Counted from the stretch's first letter, positions 52,749 to 63,176 are shown. The stretch is DNA of 64,000 bases from Stutzerimonas stutzeri (GCF_024448955.1 NZ_JAMOIH010000015.1:62001-126000); one strand, 5' to 3'. The notes: generated from the letters alone by a model not told the origin. Program-made: numbers and translations.

Positions 52749-53444
52749 CTACAAGCTGTTCGCCAGAAACACCAGCGTCCTCCCATGGGCGAGTGCCGCG
52801 GCGTTCTGGTTGTAAGCCGGCCGTGCCCAGCAGTTGAAGCCGTGATCGACGCCCGGATAGGTCTCGATCTGCGCCTGGCCGACCTGGGCCATTTTCTCCT
52901 GCACGGCGGCGACCGCATCGCTGTCGATGTGATCGTCCTCTTCGGCGAAGTGAAACAAGGTCGGGCAGGTGATCCGCTCGGCCTGGTCCAGACGCTTTTC
53001 GATGCTGCCAGGGTAGTAGCAGACAGCTGCATCAACGCCGGCGTTGGCGGCGCTCAAAAACGACAGTACCCCGCCCATGCAGTAGCCCACCGAAGCGACG
53101 CGTCCGTTACAGTCGTCGCGGCCACGCAGGGTTTCGGCGGTGCGGCGCAGGTCGTCGATTGCCAGATTGAAGTCCAGTGCCTGCATCAGCGCGAACGCGC
53201 GTTCCCAGTCGTCGCCGCCATAACCGAGCTGGACGCCCGGCTCGCTGCGCCAGAACAGATCAGGGGCCAATACCACGTAGCCATCGGACGCATACTGATC
53301 GGCGACCGATCGAATGTGTTCGTTCACACCGAAGATTTCCTGAATCAGCACGATGCCGGGGCCATGTCCGGCCGGCGGCAGCGCGAGGTAGCCCTTGAAG
53401 CTGTTGCCATCCTGCGCGGAAATGTCGATCCACTGTGAAGTCAT
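52749..53444 (-). CDS. Dienelactone hydrolase family protein
   Basis: 231 residues from the ATG at 53444, which has AAAGGAG upstream; the frame is open further but without a site. An alpha/beta hydrolase with a cysteine nucleophile, C122 in GYCMGG, an aspartate in EEDDHIDSD and the histidine in DHGFN, the DLH triad. IVLIQEIFGVNEHIR is the family's N-terminal motif. DLH opens the lactone ring in chlorocatechol breakdown, but most homologues lack that context, as here. The substrate is unknown. Confidence 0.9.
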   Translation of the reverse strand: MTSQWIDISAQDGNSFKGYLALPPAGHGPGIVLIQEIFGVNEHIRSVADQYASDGYVVLAPDLFWRSEPGVQLGYGGDDWERAFALMQALDFNLAIDDLRRTAETLRGRDDCNGRVASVGYCMGGVLSFLSAANAGVDAAVCYYPGSIEKRLDQAERITCPTLFHFAEEDDHIDSDAVAAVQEKMAQVGQAQIETYPGVDHGFNCWARPAYNQNAAALAHGRTLVFLANSL

Positions 53445-53628
53445 GCTCGTCTCCTTTGGGTTGCGATGGTTGCCGACCACAAGGCTCGGCGTGCCGAAGA
53501 GCGCCGTTGGAACAGGTGCGACAGATGTTGAATCGAGGAGTTCGTGAGGCCGAGACGGTGCATGCATCTGTGATGCGAGCAAGACCCGGTACAGCTGTGA
53601 TCGCATTACCGGCGAGGGTGGTCAATCG

Positions 53629-53961
53629 CTAGCGCCGCCTGGGTAGCAGCTGCGCAACCATCTCGACGAAGGCGGGGCAAGGGCGGTCTAGGGCAAAGCC
53701 CATCTCGAACGAATCGCGTCGTGAATCCTTACGCACCCATTGGCAGATCACCACCACATCGACCTCGCGCAGCCGCTCGCCGTGATCAGGCACGTGCAGA
53801 CACATCTCATAGCAGCCGCCGATGACCAGAGGCTGTTTGGCCACCAGCCGCAGACCACCGATGGAAAGATCGCCGATGTAACCCATGGGGTCGCCGCTGA
53901 GACGATTGGTCACCTGGATACGGCTCAGATGACGGAAGGTAAGGCGGCTGTGTTGGCGCAT
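53629..53961 (-). CDS. PilZ-domain c-di-GMP receptor protein
   Basis: 110 residues from the ATG at 53961 (MRQHSRLTFRHLSRIQV). The PilZ ligand motifs are visible: RxxxR in the FRHLSRI region and D-x-S-x-x-G as IGDLSIGGLRL, followed by a beta-barrel with EMGFALD near the end. It should bind cyclic di-GMP. A TTG at 53991 would add ten residues. No partner gene is fused or adjacent, so its output is unknown. Confidence 0.85.
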   Translation of the reverse strand: MRQHSRLTFRHLSRIQVTNRLSGDPMGYIGDLSIGGLRLVAKQPLVIGGCYEMCLHVPDHGERLREVDVVVICQWVRKDSRRDSFEMGFALDRPCPAFVEMVAQLLPRRR

Positions 53962-54125
53962 GGCGAAACTCTGCAGTCCTTTGTTCGGCAATAGCCGGTG
54001 TCACCGCGGCCGCGGCGACGGGCGTGGTGTAAAGGGCAGCAGGCGACCAGATCGCACGGAAAATTAAGCGCAGGGGAAAATATTTTCCCCTGCAGTTCAG
54101 GCCCGCACCTACTCCGCGCAAGCAG

Positions 54126-54344
54126 TTAGCGCTCCGGCTTCTGCGGTTTGCGGTGTCGCAGCGCGTCGTCTTCGCTGACTTCGTCGGCCATGTTCGGCGG
54201 TACGTTGTAAGCGCCGCCGGGCACGTCGCTGCGGTCGCCGCCAGCGGCTTCGCCATTGGTTTTGCCGTCGGCCCGGTCGATTCGCTGGTCGTCGCGATCG
54301 GTGATGGCGTCGAGATTTTCCTTGCCGCGTTCGGATGGGTTCAT
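54126..54344 (-). CDS. Small hydrophilic acidic protein
   Basis: 72 residues from the ATG at 54344, preceded by AGAGGAGG. It is highly charged with no hydrophobic core (MNPSERGKENLDAITDRDDQ, then DVPGGAYNVPPNMADEVSEDDALRHRK) and is probably disordered. The strong ribosome site supports it as a real gene. I do not recognise a function. Confidence 0.65.
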   Translation of the reverse strand: MNPSERGKENLDAITDRDDQRIDRADGKTNGEAAGGDRSDVPGGAYNVPPNMADEVSEDDALRHRKPQKPER

Positions 54345-54555
54345 GAGGACCTCCTCTGGTTTCGCTGGAAACGTCGTGCTCTGAATAGGTAGGAAGACGA
54401 CGCCTCTCGGAAGTTGCATGAAGAACCGCCTTGTGGGATGACCGGCCACTCGACGGGTGCGCTGAACTTATCCGGTTGGGCAAAGGCCAAAACAGCATCT
54501 GGGGTCTTCCCCTTTGCCGCTGTGTGAGCTTATGCAACTGACTCGAAGCCTACCC

Positions 54556-55983
54556 ATGGATGCCGCTCCCGTTGCGCCCGAGATCGCAGCGCCGTCCCGA
54601 GCGCTCTATTTCGCGCTGCTCGATACGCCGGCCAGCGAGGGCGTGCGCGCGGACGCTGCGCAGTATCTCAACGCTCAGTTGGAGACCGCGGCGGCACTGC
54701 CCTGCGATCTACCGCCGGACCCGGCAGGGCTCGGCGAATGGCTCGAAGCGCATACCGCCAGCGTCGGCGGCCAATATCAAAGCTATCTCGATGCGCGCCG
54801 TGCCGGGGCACCGCGCCGCTATTTCTCCAGCAAGGCCCACGCGCTGCATTTTCTGCAAGGCGTGGCGCCGACCAAGCTGGTCGACGGCGCCTGGCTTTAC
54901 GGTTTGTTGCAGCGCTGGGACGATGCGCGCTTCACGGCCCTGATCCAGACCTATCTCGAAGAACTCGGCGAAGGCCAGCCGGAAAAGAATCACGTCGTGC
55001 TCTATCGCAAGCTGCTCGCCAGCCAGGGTTGCGACGACTGGCAGAACCTGGATGACGAGAACTTCGTCCAGGGCGCGATCCAGCTGGCGCTGGCCGAACA
55101 CGCCGAGCATTTCCTGCCCGAGGTGATCGGCTTCAATCTCGGTTACGAACAGTTGCCGCTGCATCTGCTGATCAGTTCGTACGAACTCACCGAACTGGGC
55201 ATCGATCCCTATTACTTCACCCTGCATGTCACCGTGGACAACGCCGACAATGGCCACGCGAAGAAAGCCATACAGGGTCTGCTGGCGGCTTGGCCACAGA
55301 TTGGTGACAGCGAGCAATTCTATCGTCGCGTCATCAACGGTTACCGCCTCAACGAGCTTGGCGCCAGCACGCTATCGGTGATTGCCGGTTTCGATGCCGA
55401 GCAGGAAGTGCTGCGTGTGCTGGAAAAAAAAGCCGGCGTCGGGCAGTTCGTGCATTCGGACTATTGCCGCTTCGATGGCCGCACGGTGAATCAATGGTTG
55501 GCCGAGCCGGAGCAGATCCCGCAATTTCTCGACACTCTGCAGCGCCGTGGCTGGATCAAGCGCCATGAAGACCCGCCGCACAGCCGCTTCTGGCAGTTGA
55601 TGGCCGGCGAACAGGGCCCCATGTTCGGGGTGTTCAGCGCCCACGAACAGCAGCTGATTCACGACTGGATTGCCGGCGACTGGCTGGCCGAACAGCCATC
55701 GACCCGCGGCAAGCCGCACCCCGCGTTGGCGCAGCGCCAGAGTCAGTTCAGCGGTCGTCGACAGATGGCCAACGAACGTCCGGCCAAGCCAGCACTAGTG
55801 CAGGATCGGAACCAAACGGTCAGCGATTTCGATCAGGAAACGCAACTGCTGGAACAGCAGCTGGCGCAACTACCCAATCGTGACGCTCGCATGCGTCACC
55901 TGTTGCCCTTGCTGTCTCCGGCGCGCCACCACAGCGCCGCCGGCCTGCTGGCCACCAGAATCTTCACCGGACTTTTCAACTGA
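54556..55983 (+). CDS. Iron-containing redox enzyme family protein (haem-oxygenase-like fold)
   Basis: 475 residues from the ATG at 54556 (MDAAPVAPE); ATG 54535 is also possible and neither has a good ribosome site. The central part (about residues 115-300) has helix pairs with spaced Glu/His ligands: EHAEHFLPEVIGFNLGYEQLP, SYELTELGIDPYYFTLHVTVDNADNGHA. That spacing matches the iron-containing redox enzyme group (haem-oxygenase-like di-iron oxidases). The C-terminal 170 residues carry a QxxHDW region and an Arg/Gln-rich tail. Substrate unknown. The methyltransferase gene 36 bases downstream is probably co-transcribed. Confidence 0.75.
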   Translation: MDAAPVAPEIAAPSRALYFALLDTPASEGVRADAAQYLNAQLETAAALPCDLPPDPAGLGEWLEAHTASVGGQYQSYLDARRAGAPRRYFSSKAHALHFLQGVAPTKLVDGAWLYGLLQRWDDARFTALIQTYLEELGEGQPEKNHVVLYRKLLASQGCDDWQNLDDENFVQGAIQLALAEHAEHFLPEVIGFNLGYEQLPLHLLISSYELTELGIDPYYFTLHVTVDNADNGHAKKAIQGLLAAWPQIGDSEQFYRRVINGYRLNELGASTLSVIAGFDAEQEVLRVLEKKAGVGQFVHSDYCRFDGRTVNQWLAEPEQIPQFLDTLQRRGWIKRHEDPPHSRFWQLMAGEQGPMFGVFSAHEQQLIHDWIAGDWLAEQPSTRGKPHPALAQRQSQFSGRRQMANERPAKPALVQDRNQTVSDFDQETQLLEQQLAQLPNRDARMRHLLPLLSPARHHSAAGLLATRIFTGLFN

Positions 55984-56019
55984 AACCGTTCAACTGAGGC
56001 GAATTCGCCAGGGAATCCC

Positions 56020-56967
56020 ATGACGCTGGAAAATGCCCAGGACCGTGCGCTGCTGCACATGGCTCAGGCGCTGCGCGAGCGCGGCTATCACTTCATCACC
56101 CCCACTCCGCTGACCCACGAACGGGTCAACCAGCGAATCGATAACGCACTGGCCAAGGATCTGTGCGGCGTCTTCGGCTGGAGCCGACCGTTCCAGCATG
56201 AGCTGTTGCCACCGGCGCTGTTCAGTCTGATGGATCAGGCCGGCGTGCTGGCACCCAGCGACTCGCGCTGGCGCAGCCGGATACGGCTGTCGAGCCTGGA
56301 TGGCCAGCTGTTCGTGCACTCGGCATACCCCACCGACGCCCCGGACGCGGTGTTCTTCGGCCCGGACACCTACCGGTTCGCCAACGCCATTCAGGCGCAC
56401 CTGAATAACCATCCCGGCAATATCTGCCGTGTGGTGGACATCGGTTGTGGCTCCGGTGCCGGCGCGGTGCTCACCGCACTGGCTCGACCGCAGGCCGAAG
56501 TGCTGGCGGTGGACATCAATCCGTCCGCGCTACGCCTGACGCGCATCAACGCGGCGCTGGCCGGTGCAGACAATCTGCGGGCCCAGCACAGCGACCTGCT
56601 CAAGGATGTCGACGGGGAGTTCGATCTGATCCTGGCCAACCCGCCCTATCTGATCGACCCCGGCGAGCGCGCCTATCGCCATGGCGGCGGGCCGTTGGGC
56701 GCAGGGCTGTCGCTGGCAATCTTCGACAGCGCGCTGGAACGCCTCGCCCCGTGCGGCACGCTGCTGCTCTATACCGGCGTGGCGATGGTCGGCAATAAGG
56801 ACCCTTTCCTTCGGGAGGTCAGCCAGCGTCTCGAAGGCCGCGACCTGCAATGGACCTACCGTGAAGTCGATCCGGACGTATTTGGCGAGGAGTTGCTCGA
56901 CGGCGTCTACGCCGAATGCGACCGGATTGCCGCCGTGGTGCTGGAAGTGACCCGGCCGGCAAGGTGA
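56020..56967 (+). CDS. PrmC/HemK-like class I methyltransferase
   Basis: 315 residues. The SAM-binding motif VVDIGCGSGAGAVLTAL is followed by VDINPSALRLTRINAAL, and residues 207-210 are NPPY (LILANPPYLIDP), the catalytic motif of N-methyltransferases that act on glutamine or on DNA/RNA adenine and guanine. The N-terminal domain (residues 1-125) is not that of PrmC or PrmB, so the substrate is open. It follows the iron enzyme gene closely. Confidence 0.82.
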   Translation: MTLENAQDRALLHMAQALRERGYHFITPTPLTHERVNQRIDNALAKDLCGVFGWSRPFQHELLPPALFSLMDQAGVLAPSDSRWRSRIRLSSLDGQLFVHSAYPTDAPDAVFFGPDTYRFANAIQAHLNNHPGNICRVVDIGCGSGAGAVLTALARPQAEVLAVDINPSALRLTRINAALAGADNLRAQHSDLLKDVDGEFDLILANPPYLIDPGERAYRHGGGPLGAGLSLAIFDSALERLAPCGTLLLYTGVAMVGNKDPFLREVSQRLEGRDLQWTYREVDPDVFGEELLDGVYAECDRIAAVVLEVTRPAR

Positions 56968-57072
56968 TCGACGCGAAGCCTCAGTTTGGATTGATGGAGT
57001 GCGCCCTTCCTACGAGTCGGCCAGTGGCTGAGTCCGTGGATGGGTGCAACCCATCAATCGTAAGCGCTCGGC

Positions 57073-58005
57073 TCAGACTGGCAGCAGCACCAGGCACACC
57101 GACAGCGTGATCAGCGAGCCGAGCGTCGAGTACAGCACCACCCGCGACACCCGTGACGCCTCGCGACCATAGAATTCGGCGAGCATGTAGGGACCGGTGC
57201 CGGTGGGCAGCGCACTCAGCAACAACGCCGAATAGGCCCACAGGGTTGGGAGCTCGAACACCTGGAATGCCAGATACCAGGTGATCAGCGGCTGCACCAC
57301 CAGCTTCAACGCCACCAGCGGCCAGACGCCCGTAACCTTGCCGCCAGGCTGCGGCTGGGCCAGAAACAGTCCCAGCGATACCAATGCGCAGGGCGCAGCC
57401 GCCGCGCCCAGCAAGTCGAGCAAGGTCGCCAGCGGCACCGGCAACACCAACCCGCTCGCAGCCCAGACGCCACCCAGCAGCGGTGCCACCACCAGTGGAT
57501 TGCGCAGCAGCGCGCCGCTGACCTTGCCCAGCGTACGCGTGAAGCCCTGCCCGGCGTGCAGTCCGGTTTCTACACAGGCCAGGGCAATGGCGAACAGCAC
57601 ACAGACGACGATGATCGACGCCACCATGGCCGGCTGCAACGCTTCGTCACCGAGTACCAGCATGCACAGCGGAATGCCGACGTAGCCGGTGTTGGCGTAG
57701 GACGCGCCCAGCGCATCCAGGCTGGCATCGACTAGCGGCTGCTTCTGCAGCAGTCGATAGCCCAGGGTGAAAGCGAACACACCGAGGCAGCCCACCGTGA
57801 AGGCGACGATAAAGCCGGGCTGCCAGAGCTGCTCCCAGGTAGACGTCGCGATGACGCTGAACAACAGCGCGGGCAGCCCCAGCCAGACGACGAAACGATT
57901 GAGTTCGGACGCACCGCTCGGCCCCATGCGGCCGGTGCGGCGGCACAGATACCCGAGGAAGATGAGCGCGAAGACCGGCAGGACGACATTAACTACGGCG
58001 GACAT
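57073..58005 (-). CDS. AEC-family permease
   Basis: 310 residues with about ten hydrophobic helices. NVVLPVFALIFLGYLCRRTGR at the start and ASYANTGYVGIPLCMLVLGDEA in the middle are the auxin efflux carrier family motifs. Bacterial members move malate, malonate or other organic acids, or are orphan. It is convergent with the methyltransferase gene and stands alone. Confidence 0.85.
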   Translation of the reverse strand: MSAVVNVVLPVFALIFLGYLCRRTGRMGPSGASELNRFVVWLGLPALLFSVIATSTWEQLWQPGFIVAFTVGCLGVFAFTLGYRLLQKQPLVDASLDALGASYANTGYVGIPLCMLVLGDEALQPAMVASIIVVCVLFAIALACVETGLHAGQGFTRTLGKVSGALLRNPLVVAPLLGGVWAASGLVLPVPLATLLDLLGAAAAPCALVSLGLFLAQPQPGGKVTGVWPLVALKLVVQPLITWYLAFQVFELPTLWAYSALLLSALPTGTGPYMLAEFYGREASRVSRVVLYSTLGSLITLSVCLVLLPV

Positions 58006-58312
58006 GGTTTCTCTATGGCAGGCTCACCGACAGTAGGTTGGCGGCGCGGGAACGGCGGTTCGGTCGGAATAGATGGCGGCAAACCTTAGCAAAAATGGCT
58101 CTTCGCGGGTGATCGGAAGCGCTTTCAAGCTCTACTCACGCTTTCATTTGTCCAGGAGGCGTTCAGCGATATCCAGCGCCTCGACCTCATGACAAACACC
58201 TCGCGCTGAAGAGGTTCAGGGAACGTCTGCAGGTCTGGACCATCCCTGCGGCGAACTAACCATCCTAAGTCAGCGCTTATTCAGTCCCGGACGGGAATCG
58301 GCTGCTTGCGCC
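58006..58312. other. Intergenic region without recognisable features
   Basis: 307 bases between two minus-strand genes. It should hold the AEC gene promoter and the end of the MFS transcript. I see no open frame, repeat or strong hairpin in it. Confidence 0.5.
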
Positions 58313-59656
58313 TTAAATAGGCTGAGCCGACCAACCGAGGCCCTTATTCTTTGGACGTGCCACAACGGCCATGATGATGGCCGCCATGACATACAACGAG
58401 ACGATAAAGAAGAGGCTGTATCTGTTCTGGCCTGTGGAACTCAATATCCAGGTACTGATGGACGGGGTTATTGCGGGCCCGAGGTTCCCCAGCGAGCTGA
58501 TGAGGGCGATTCCGCCTGCCGCCGTTTCCTTCGATAGATATTCGCTAACGAAGGCGAAGAACAAGGGGGTGAGCGACGCGATACCGATCGACGCAATGCA
58601 ATAGAAGATCATGGACGACACCAAATCGTTATTGGCGAACCCCATGGCCACGAAGTTGGCCGCAATCAAGCCAACGCAAAAAACATAATGCCAGCGCCGA
58701 TCGTTCATGCGGTCCGAGCTTAGCCCGATGAGCACCATACCGATGGCACCGACGATATTGGGAAGAGCCTTGAGCAGGCCGACATGGAACACGTCGTTTA
58801 CGCCCCAGCTCGCGATCATCGTGGGCGCCCAGAACAGCAGCGCATAGACCGCGCCGCTCATGAGGAAGTAGACGGTGGAGAGCACATAGATCTTCGGGTC
58901 GCTGAGAAGCGTGCGCAGAGCGCTATGGCCACCGGAGGTCGATGCTACGCGGTCCCTTGCCAAGCGTTCGGTCAATATCTTCTTTTCCTGGTCCGTCAGC
59001 CACGATGCCTTCTCCGGGCCATCGCTCAGCAGGAGATAGGCAAGCACGCCGATCAGGAGACAGGGAGCACCGTTGGCAATGAACATCCACTGCCAGCCGT
59101 GGTAGCCCAAGACGCCCTGGCCGAACTTCATCAGGGCTCCGTTGAGCGGCCCGATGAGAATACCTGCGATGGCGGTGGCCGTCATGAAGGTAGCGATGAC
59201 CCTTCCCCGCCGCGCAGGCGGATACCAGAACGTGAAGTAGAGAATCGCGCCAGGAAAGAAGCCGGCCTCGAACGCTCCTAGGAGAAAGCGCAGCACATAG
59301 AACTGCCACGGTGTCGTGACCCAGGCCATGGCCGTGGCGCAGGCACCCCAGCACAGCATGATGCGCAGGATCGTCTTGCGCGCGCCGATCTTCTCCAGCA
59401 TCAGGTTGCTGGGTACCTCGAATAGGAAATAACCGACGAAGAACAGGCCGGCACCAAGGGCGAAGACATGATCGCTGAAGTACAGGTCATTCTTCATCTG
59501 AAGCTGCGCGAATCCAATGTTGATGCGATCTATGTAGGCGAAGCAGTAGGCAACCAGCAATAGCGGCAGGATGTGCCAGTTAATCTTCGAGAAGATTGCT
59601 TTTTCGGCATCGCTCTCGACGACCGCCTCACCCCTTGGCAGTGGAATCGCTGACAT
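58313..59656 (-). CDS. ACS-family MFS permease (organic anion transporter)
   Basis: 447 residues from the ATG at 59656, with AGGAG eight bases upstream. Twelve membrane helices. LPLLLVAYCFAYIDRINIGFAQLQMKNDL is the diagnostic first helix of the anion:cation symporter family (phthalate, tartrate, glucarate, hexuronate carriers), and FEVPSNLMLEKIGARKTI the following loop. The exact substrate cannot be read. No catabolic genes or regulator flank it. Confidence 0.87.
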   Translation of the reverse strand: MSAIPLPRGEAVVESDAEKAIFSKINWHILPLLLVAYCFAYIDRINIGFAQLQMKNDLYFSDHVFALGAGLFFVGYFLFEVPSNLMLEKIGARKTILRIMLCWGACATAMAWVTTPWQFYVLRFLLGAFEAGFFPGAILYFTFWYPPARRGRVIATFMTATAIAGILIGPLNGALMKFGQGVLGYHGWQWMFIANGAPCLLIGVLAYLLLSDGPEKASWLTDQEKKILTERLARDRVASTSGGHSALRTLLSDPKIYVLSTVYFLMSGAVYALLFWAPTMIASWGVNDVFHVGLLKALPNIVGAIGMVLIGLSSDRMNDRRWHYVFCVGLIAANFVAMGFANNDLVSSMIFYCIASIGIASLTPLFFAFVSEYLSKETAAGGIALISSLGNLGPAITPSISTWILSSTGQNRYSLFFIVSLYVMAAIIMAVVARPKNKGLGWSAQPI

Positions 59657-60164
59657 TGAATCGCTCCTGTGGATTGCATCGACCTTAGTTGAGTCTGTTC
59701 TTGTTATCGAGCTCAGGTGACCAGCCAGGCCACGTCCGGATACTCGTTGCCGGACCCGGTATGGCCCGCTGTCCACGCGTCCGCGTGCTTGCAGGGCAGG
59801 CAGTGCAGAACGCCGTCAATTGCTCAGCTGACAGCACTCATCTCATACGTTGAGGAGGTAATGTTCGTCAACTTCCCAATTCGGGAAATGACTAGCGCAA
59901 GTCGATGTGCACAGCGAGACAGCTGTGCAAGAACTATATGCCGATTTTGCCAAGAACCTGACCAGGCCTCTAAAGCGCGCGCCTGATGCGATAGGTGCTG
60001 ATACTGCGTGGTCAACGCGATTGGCGATACCTGTCGACTGCGCGCTACGCCTTTTCCGAGGGCACGCTGTGCTGCCGCTTGGCGATGAAGCCTTTTGGCA
60101 CTCGGCTCAGCCTCTGGAGCGACTGGCACTCGCAGTGCCAGAACACCCTGCAGATCAGCAAACC
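59657..60164. other. 508-base gap with no supported gene
   Basis: Open frames exist on both strands (for example minus 59824-60129), but none has a ribosome site, a recognisable motif or codon use like its neighbours. It may hold a decayed gene. GAGGAGGTAATG at 59851-59862 looks like a ribosome site and start on the plus strand, but the frame closes quickly. Confidence 0.45.
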
Positions 60165-60689
60165 TCAGTGCAGCATGGTCGAGGGGCTGTAACCATTTGG
60201 CTCCGCCCGCATGGCCGCAAATTCCGCCTCGACCCGCCCACGCATGGAATCGGGCGTCTCAGGGAAGCCACTGCGATCGCTGTAATCCCATTCAGTGACC
60301 ACCTGCTCCTCCTCACCAAGCCCCTTGGCGCAGGCCAGGTCCAGCGCGGTAACGCCCACGACCGCACCAGTGGCCAAAGCGGCGTTAACCTGTTCGGTGC
60401 CCTTCTCGATGCTCAGCCCAAGCCCGGCCAGATCCAGCGCATCACCGCCGATACGGGCATAGATCCAGGGCTTGGGATCGTCCGTCAGCAACAGCCCGAC
60501 ACCTGTGACGATTTCGCGCGCGCCGCATGCGCGAATCAGCCCCTCGTTGCCGGGCACGCCGAGAAAGCGAGCGAGCTTGCCGGGCATCAGCACTTCGGCC
60601 AGGCCCAGTCCGATACTGAACCAGCCAAGGCCACGGGCCAGCGTACGGGCCGAATGATTGGTACGGGTTACTCGATGTGGAACGCTCAT
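60165..60689 (-). CDS. Membrane protein of unknown function
   Basis: 174 residues; ATG at 60689 with GGAGG eight bases upstream. There are three or so weak hydrophobic helices (RGLGWFSIGLGLAEVLMPG, GAREIVTGVGLLL, ALATGAVVGVTALDLACA) and a C-terminal hydrophilic tail. Similar proteins are often labelled cyclase/dehydrase-associated membrane proteins; the function is unknown. It lies 69 bases downstream of a zinc alcohol dehydrogenase gene in the same direction, a pairing seen in other genomes, so a joint stress role is plausible inference. Confidence 0.72.
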   Translation of the reverse strand: MSVPHRVTRTNHSARTLARGLGWFSIGLGLAEVLMPGKLARFLGVPGNEGLIRACGAREIVTGVGLLLTDDPKPWIYARIGGDALDLAGLGLSIEKGTEQVNAALATGAVVGVTALDLACAKGLGEEEQVVTEWDYSDRSGFPETPDSMRGRVEAEFAAMRAEPNGYSPSTMLH

Positions 60690-60758
60690 GGATCAGTCCC
60701 TCCTCGGGGCGTGGAGAAGCCGCCCGCTTCCCTGGAGCAGGGAAGCGGAGCGAAGCCC

Positions 60759-61931
60759 TCAGGGCTTGAGAACGACCTTGATGCAGCCGTCGTGCTTGTC
60801 GCGGAAGGTCTTGTACATTTCCGGCCCCTGTTCGAGGCTGACGCTGTGAGTGATGACGAAGGACGGATCGATCTGGCCTTCCTGGATGCGCTTGAGCAGG
60901 TCGTCAGTCCAACGATTGACGTGGGTCTGGCCCATGCGGAAGGTCAGCCCCTTGTTCATCGCCGCGCCGAACGGGATCTTGTCGATCAGCCCGCCGTAGA
61001 CGCCGGGGATGGAGATGATGCCCGCCGGACGGCAGACGTAGATCATTTCGCGTAGCACGTGCGGGCGGTCGGTCTCCATCATCAGTGCCTGCTTGGCACG
61101 GTCGTACATGGAGTCGATGGAGCGCGCGGCGTGTGCCTCCATACCGACAGAGTCGATGCACTTTTCCGGGCCTTTGCCACGGGTCAGCTCCTTGAGCCGC
61201 TCGAGCACGCTCTCCTCATCGAAGTTGATGGTGATAGCGCCGCCGGCTCGGGCCATGGACAGCCGTTCGGGGACGTTGTCGATGCAGATCACTTGTTCGG
61301 CGCCCATCATGATCGCGCTGCGGATGGCGAACTGACCGACCGGCCCTGCGCCCCACACGGCTACGGTATCGGTGGGCTGGATATCGCACTGCGCCGCGGC
61401 CTGCCACCCGGTGGGCAGGATGTCACCGAGAAACAGCACCTGCTCATCGGTCATGCCGTCGGGGACGACCACCGGGCCGACATCGGCATACGGCACGCGG
61501 ACGAACTCAGCCTGCCCGCCAGCGTAGCCGCCGGTAAGGTGGGTGTAGCCATAGAGACCCGCAGTGGTATGGCCGAAGACCTTGTCTGCGACGTCCTTGT
61601 TGCGGTTGGTGCGCTCGCACACCGAGAAATTACCACGCCGGCACTGATCGCATTCACCACAGACGATGGTGAAGGGCACCACCACGCGGTCGCCGACCTT
61701 GAGCTTTTTGTTGGCCGAGCCGACCTCCATCACCTCGCCCATGAACTCGTGACCCATGATGTCGCCGTGCTTCATGCCAGGCATGAAGCCGTCGTAGAGG
61801 TGCAGGTCCGAGCCGCAGATGGCACAGGAACTGACCTTGATGATGGCGTCGCGCGGGTCCTCGATGGTGGGGTCGGGGACGTGGTTGTCACAGCGAATAT
61901 CGTGCTTGCCGTGCCAGCGTAGGGCTCTCAT
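60759..61931 (-). CDS. Zinc-dependent alcohol dehydrogenase (formaldehyde dehydrogenase-like)
   Basis: 390 residues; ATG at 61931 with AGGAG upstream. Catalytic zinc ligands are in [13 protein letters not shown] and GHEFMGEV, the structural zinc cysteines in [18 protein letters not shown], and the NAD-binding fold in [16 protein letters not shown]. The length and the GCINSVGMEAH-like region ([11 protein letters not shown]) fit the glutathione-independent formaldehyde dehydrogenase-like branch. The substrate is not certain. Confidence 0.88.
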   Translation of the reverse strand: MRALRWHGKHDIRCDNHVPDPTIEDPRDAIIKVSSCAICGSDLHLYDGFMPGMKHGDIMGHEFMGEVMEVGSANKKLKVGDRVVVPFTIVCGECDQCRRGNFSVCERTNRNKDVADKVFGHTTAGLYGYTHLTGGYAGGQAEFVRVPYADVGPVVVPDGMTDEQVLFLGDILPTGWQAAAQCDIQPTDTVAVWGAGPVGQFAIRSAIMMGAEQVICIDNVPERLSMARAGGAITINFDEESVLERLKELTRGKGPEKCIDSVGMEAHAARSIDSMYDRAKQALMMETDRPHVLREMIYVCRPAGIISIPGVYGGLIDKIPFGAAMNKGLTFRMGQTHVNRWTDDLLKRIQEGQIDPSFVITHSVSLEQGPEMYKTFRDKHDGCIKVVLKP

Positions 61932-62149
61932 GAAAAATCTCCTGGTTCGGTGTTCGAAAACGCCGCCGTGGTGGTTCTTCCTGATTGATCGCCGCTGGGG
62001 CGGCAGCTGCTCCTGACCCGACTGCCGCCATATGGCAGGGCGCGCGGCGTGCGTGCTAACAAATTTTTAGTAAGCGCCGCGCCGCCAGAGTTGCCTGAAA
62101 TGTCGCAATGATGGCCAAAACACCGACGGGCTGTTGTTGTGGCTGCGGC

Positions 62150-63010
62150 TCAACCCTTGCCGGGACGGACGCTGGCGTAGCCGTTGCGATAGCTCGAATA
62201 GTGCGGAGTCCAGCCCAGCGCCCGCGCGCGGGCATTGCTGCAGCGCTTGCTGCCGGCCCGGCGCGTCATCGTCTGCTCCGCCCAATGGGTGACACCGAGT
62301 CGCTCGCGTAGCCAGTCGATGACTTCATGCAGTGGCGCCGGGTCGTCGTCGACGCCCAGATAGCAGTCCTGCAGATCACCTCCACGCAGATCGGTCTGGA
62401 GCAGACAGGCCAGAAGCGCGGCGGCGTCGTCGCGATGAATGCGGTTGCTGTACTGCGGCGGGTCGCGATCGACTCGCAAGCCCGCGCGGACCTGATTCTG
62501 CATCCACGGGCGGTCCGGGTCGTAAAGCCCGGCCATCCGCACCAGCGTGGTCGGAATGCCGCTACCAAGCGCTAGCCGCTCGGCTTCGAGCATCACCTGC
62601 CCGGTGTAGCCGGCGGGCTCGGTGGGTGAGGTTTCGTCGATCCATTCCCCCTGGTTCTGCGCATAGACGCCGGTGCTGGAGAGGAAGATCAAGCGCTTGG
62701 GCCGCTGGCCGCGCTGTTGCAGCCAGCCGAGCGCGTTGCGCAGCCCATCGACATAGGCGGCGCGGTAGCCCGGTTCGTCGTGCTGGCTGGCCGATGCGGC
62801 GTAAACCAGATAGTCCAGCGTCCCGTTGGGCCAACTGCGCGGAACCTGGACGGAAGCCAGATCGCCTTTGACCGGCAGGATCGGCACCGGCAGGCTCGCT
62901 GCCTGACGACGTAGGCCGTAGACCGTCCAGCCCGCTCTGCTCAGTTGCAGCCCAAGACGAACGCCAATATCACCGCAGCCGGCGATCATTACCGAAGGAC
63001 GATTTGCCAT
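62150..63010 (-). CDS. NAD-dependent epimerase/dehydratase-like protein (YeeZ-like)
   Basis: 286 residues; ATG at 63010 with AAGGAG upstream. The dinucleotide-binding start IAGCGDIGVRLGLQLSRAGWTVYGLRR is atypical for extended SDRs and matches the YeeZ group. FLSSTGVYAQNQGEWIDE holds the substrate-site serines and tyrosine. The C-terminal half has RIHRDDAAALLACLLQ. Function unknown. It is divergent from oxyR. Confidence 0.82.
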   Translation of the reverse strand: MANRPSVMIAGCGDIGVRLGLQLSRAGWTVYGLRRQAASLPVPILPVKGDLASVQVPRSWPNGTLDYLVYAASASQHDEPGYRAAYVDGLRNALGWLQQRGQRPKRLIFLSSTGVYAQNQGEWIDETSPTEPAGYTGQVMLEAERLALGSGIPTTLVRMAGLYDPDRPWMQNQVRAGLRVDRDPPQYSNRIHRDDAAALLACLLQTDLRGGDLQDCYLGVDDDPAPLHEVIDWLRERLGVTHWAEQTMTRRAGSKRCSNARARALGWTPHYSSYRNGYASVRPGKG

Positions 63011-63176
63011 GGTCGGTTACTCCTTAACCGTTGCGGACCACCCAATCGGCCCGCCTTGCCTGAGTGTAACGCTGCCGTGGCTTGGCCGCTGATCAGCTTG
63101 CACTGAACGGCTATTGGCCAGTTGGTTCGAACACGAGCAAAGGCTATGCTAGCCGGCACTCTGATGGAAACTCGCT

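Noticed and set aside
59824..60129. A 101-codon minus-strand open frame in the gap after the MFS gene
   Set aside because: It has no ribosome site or recognisable motif, and its composition is unlike the neighbouring genes.
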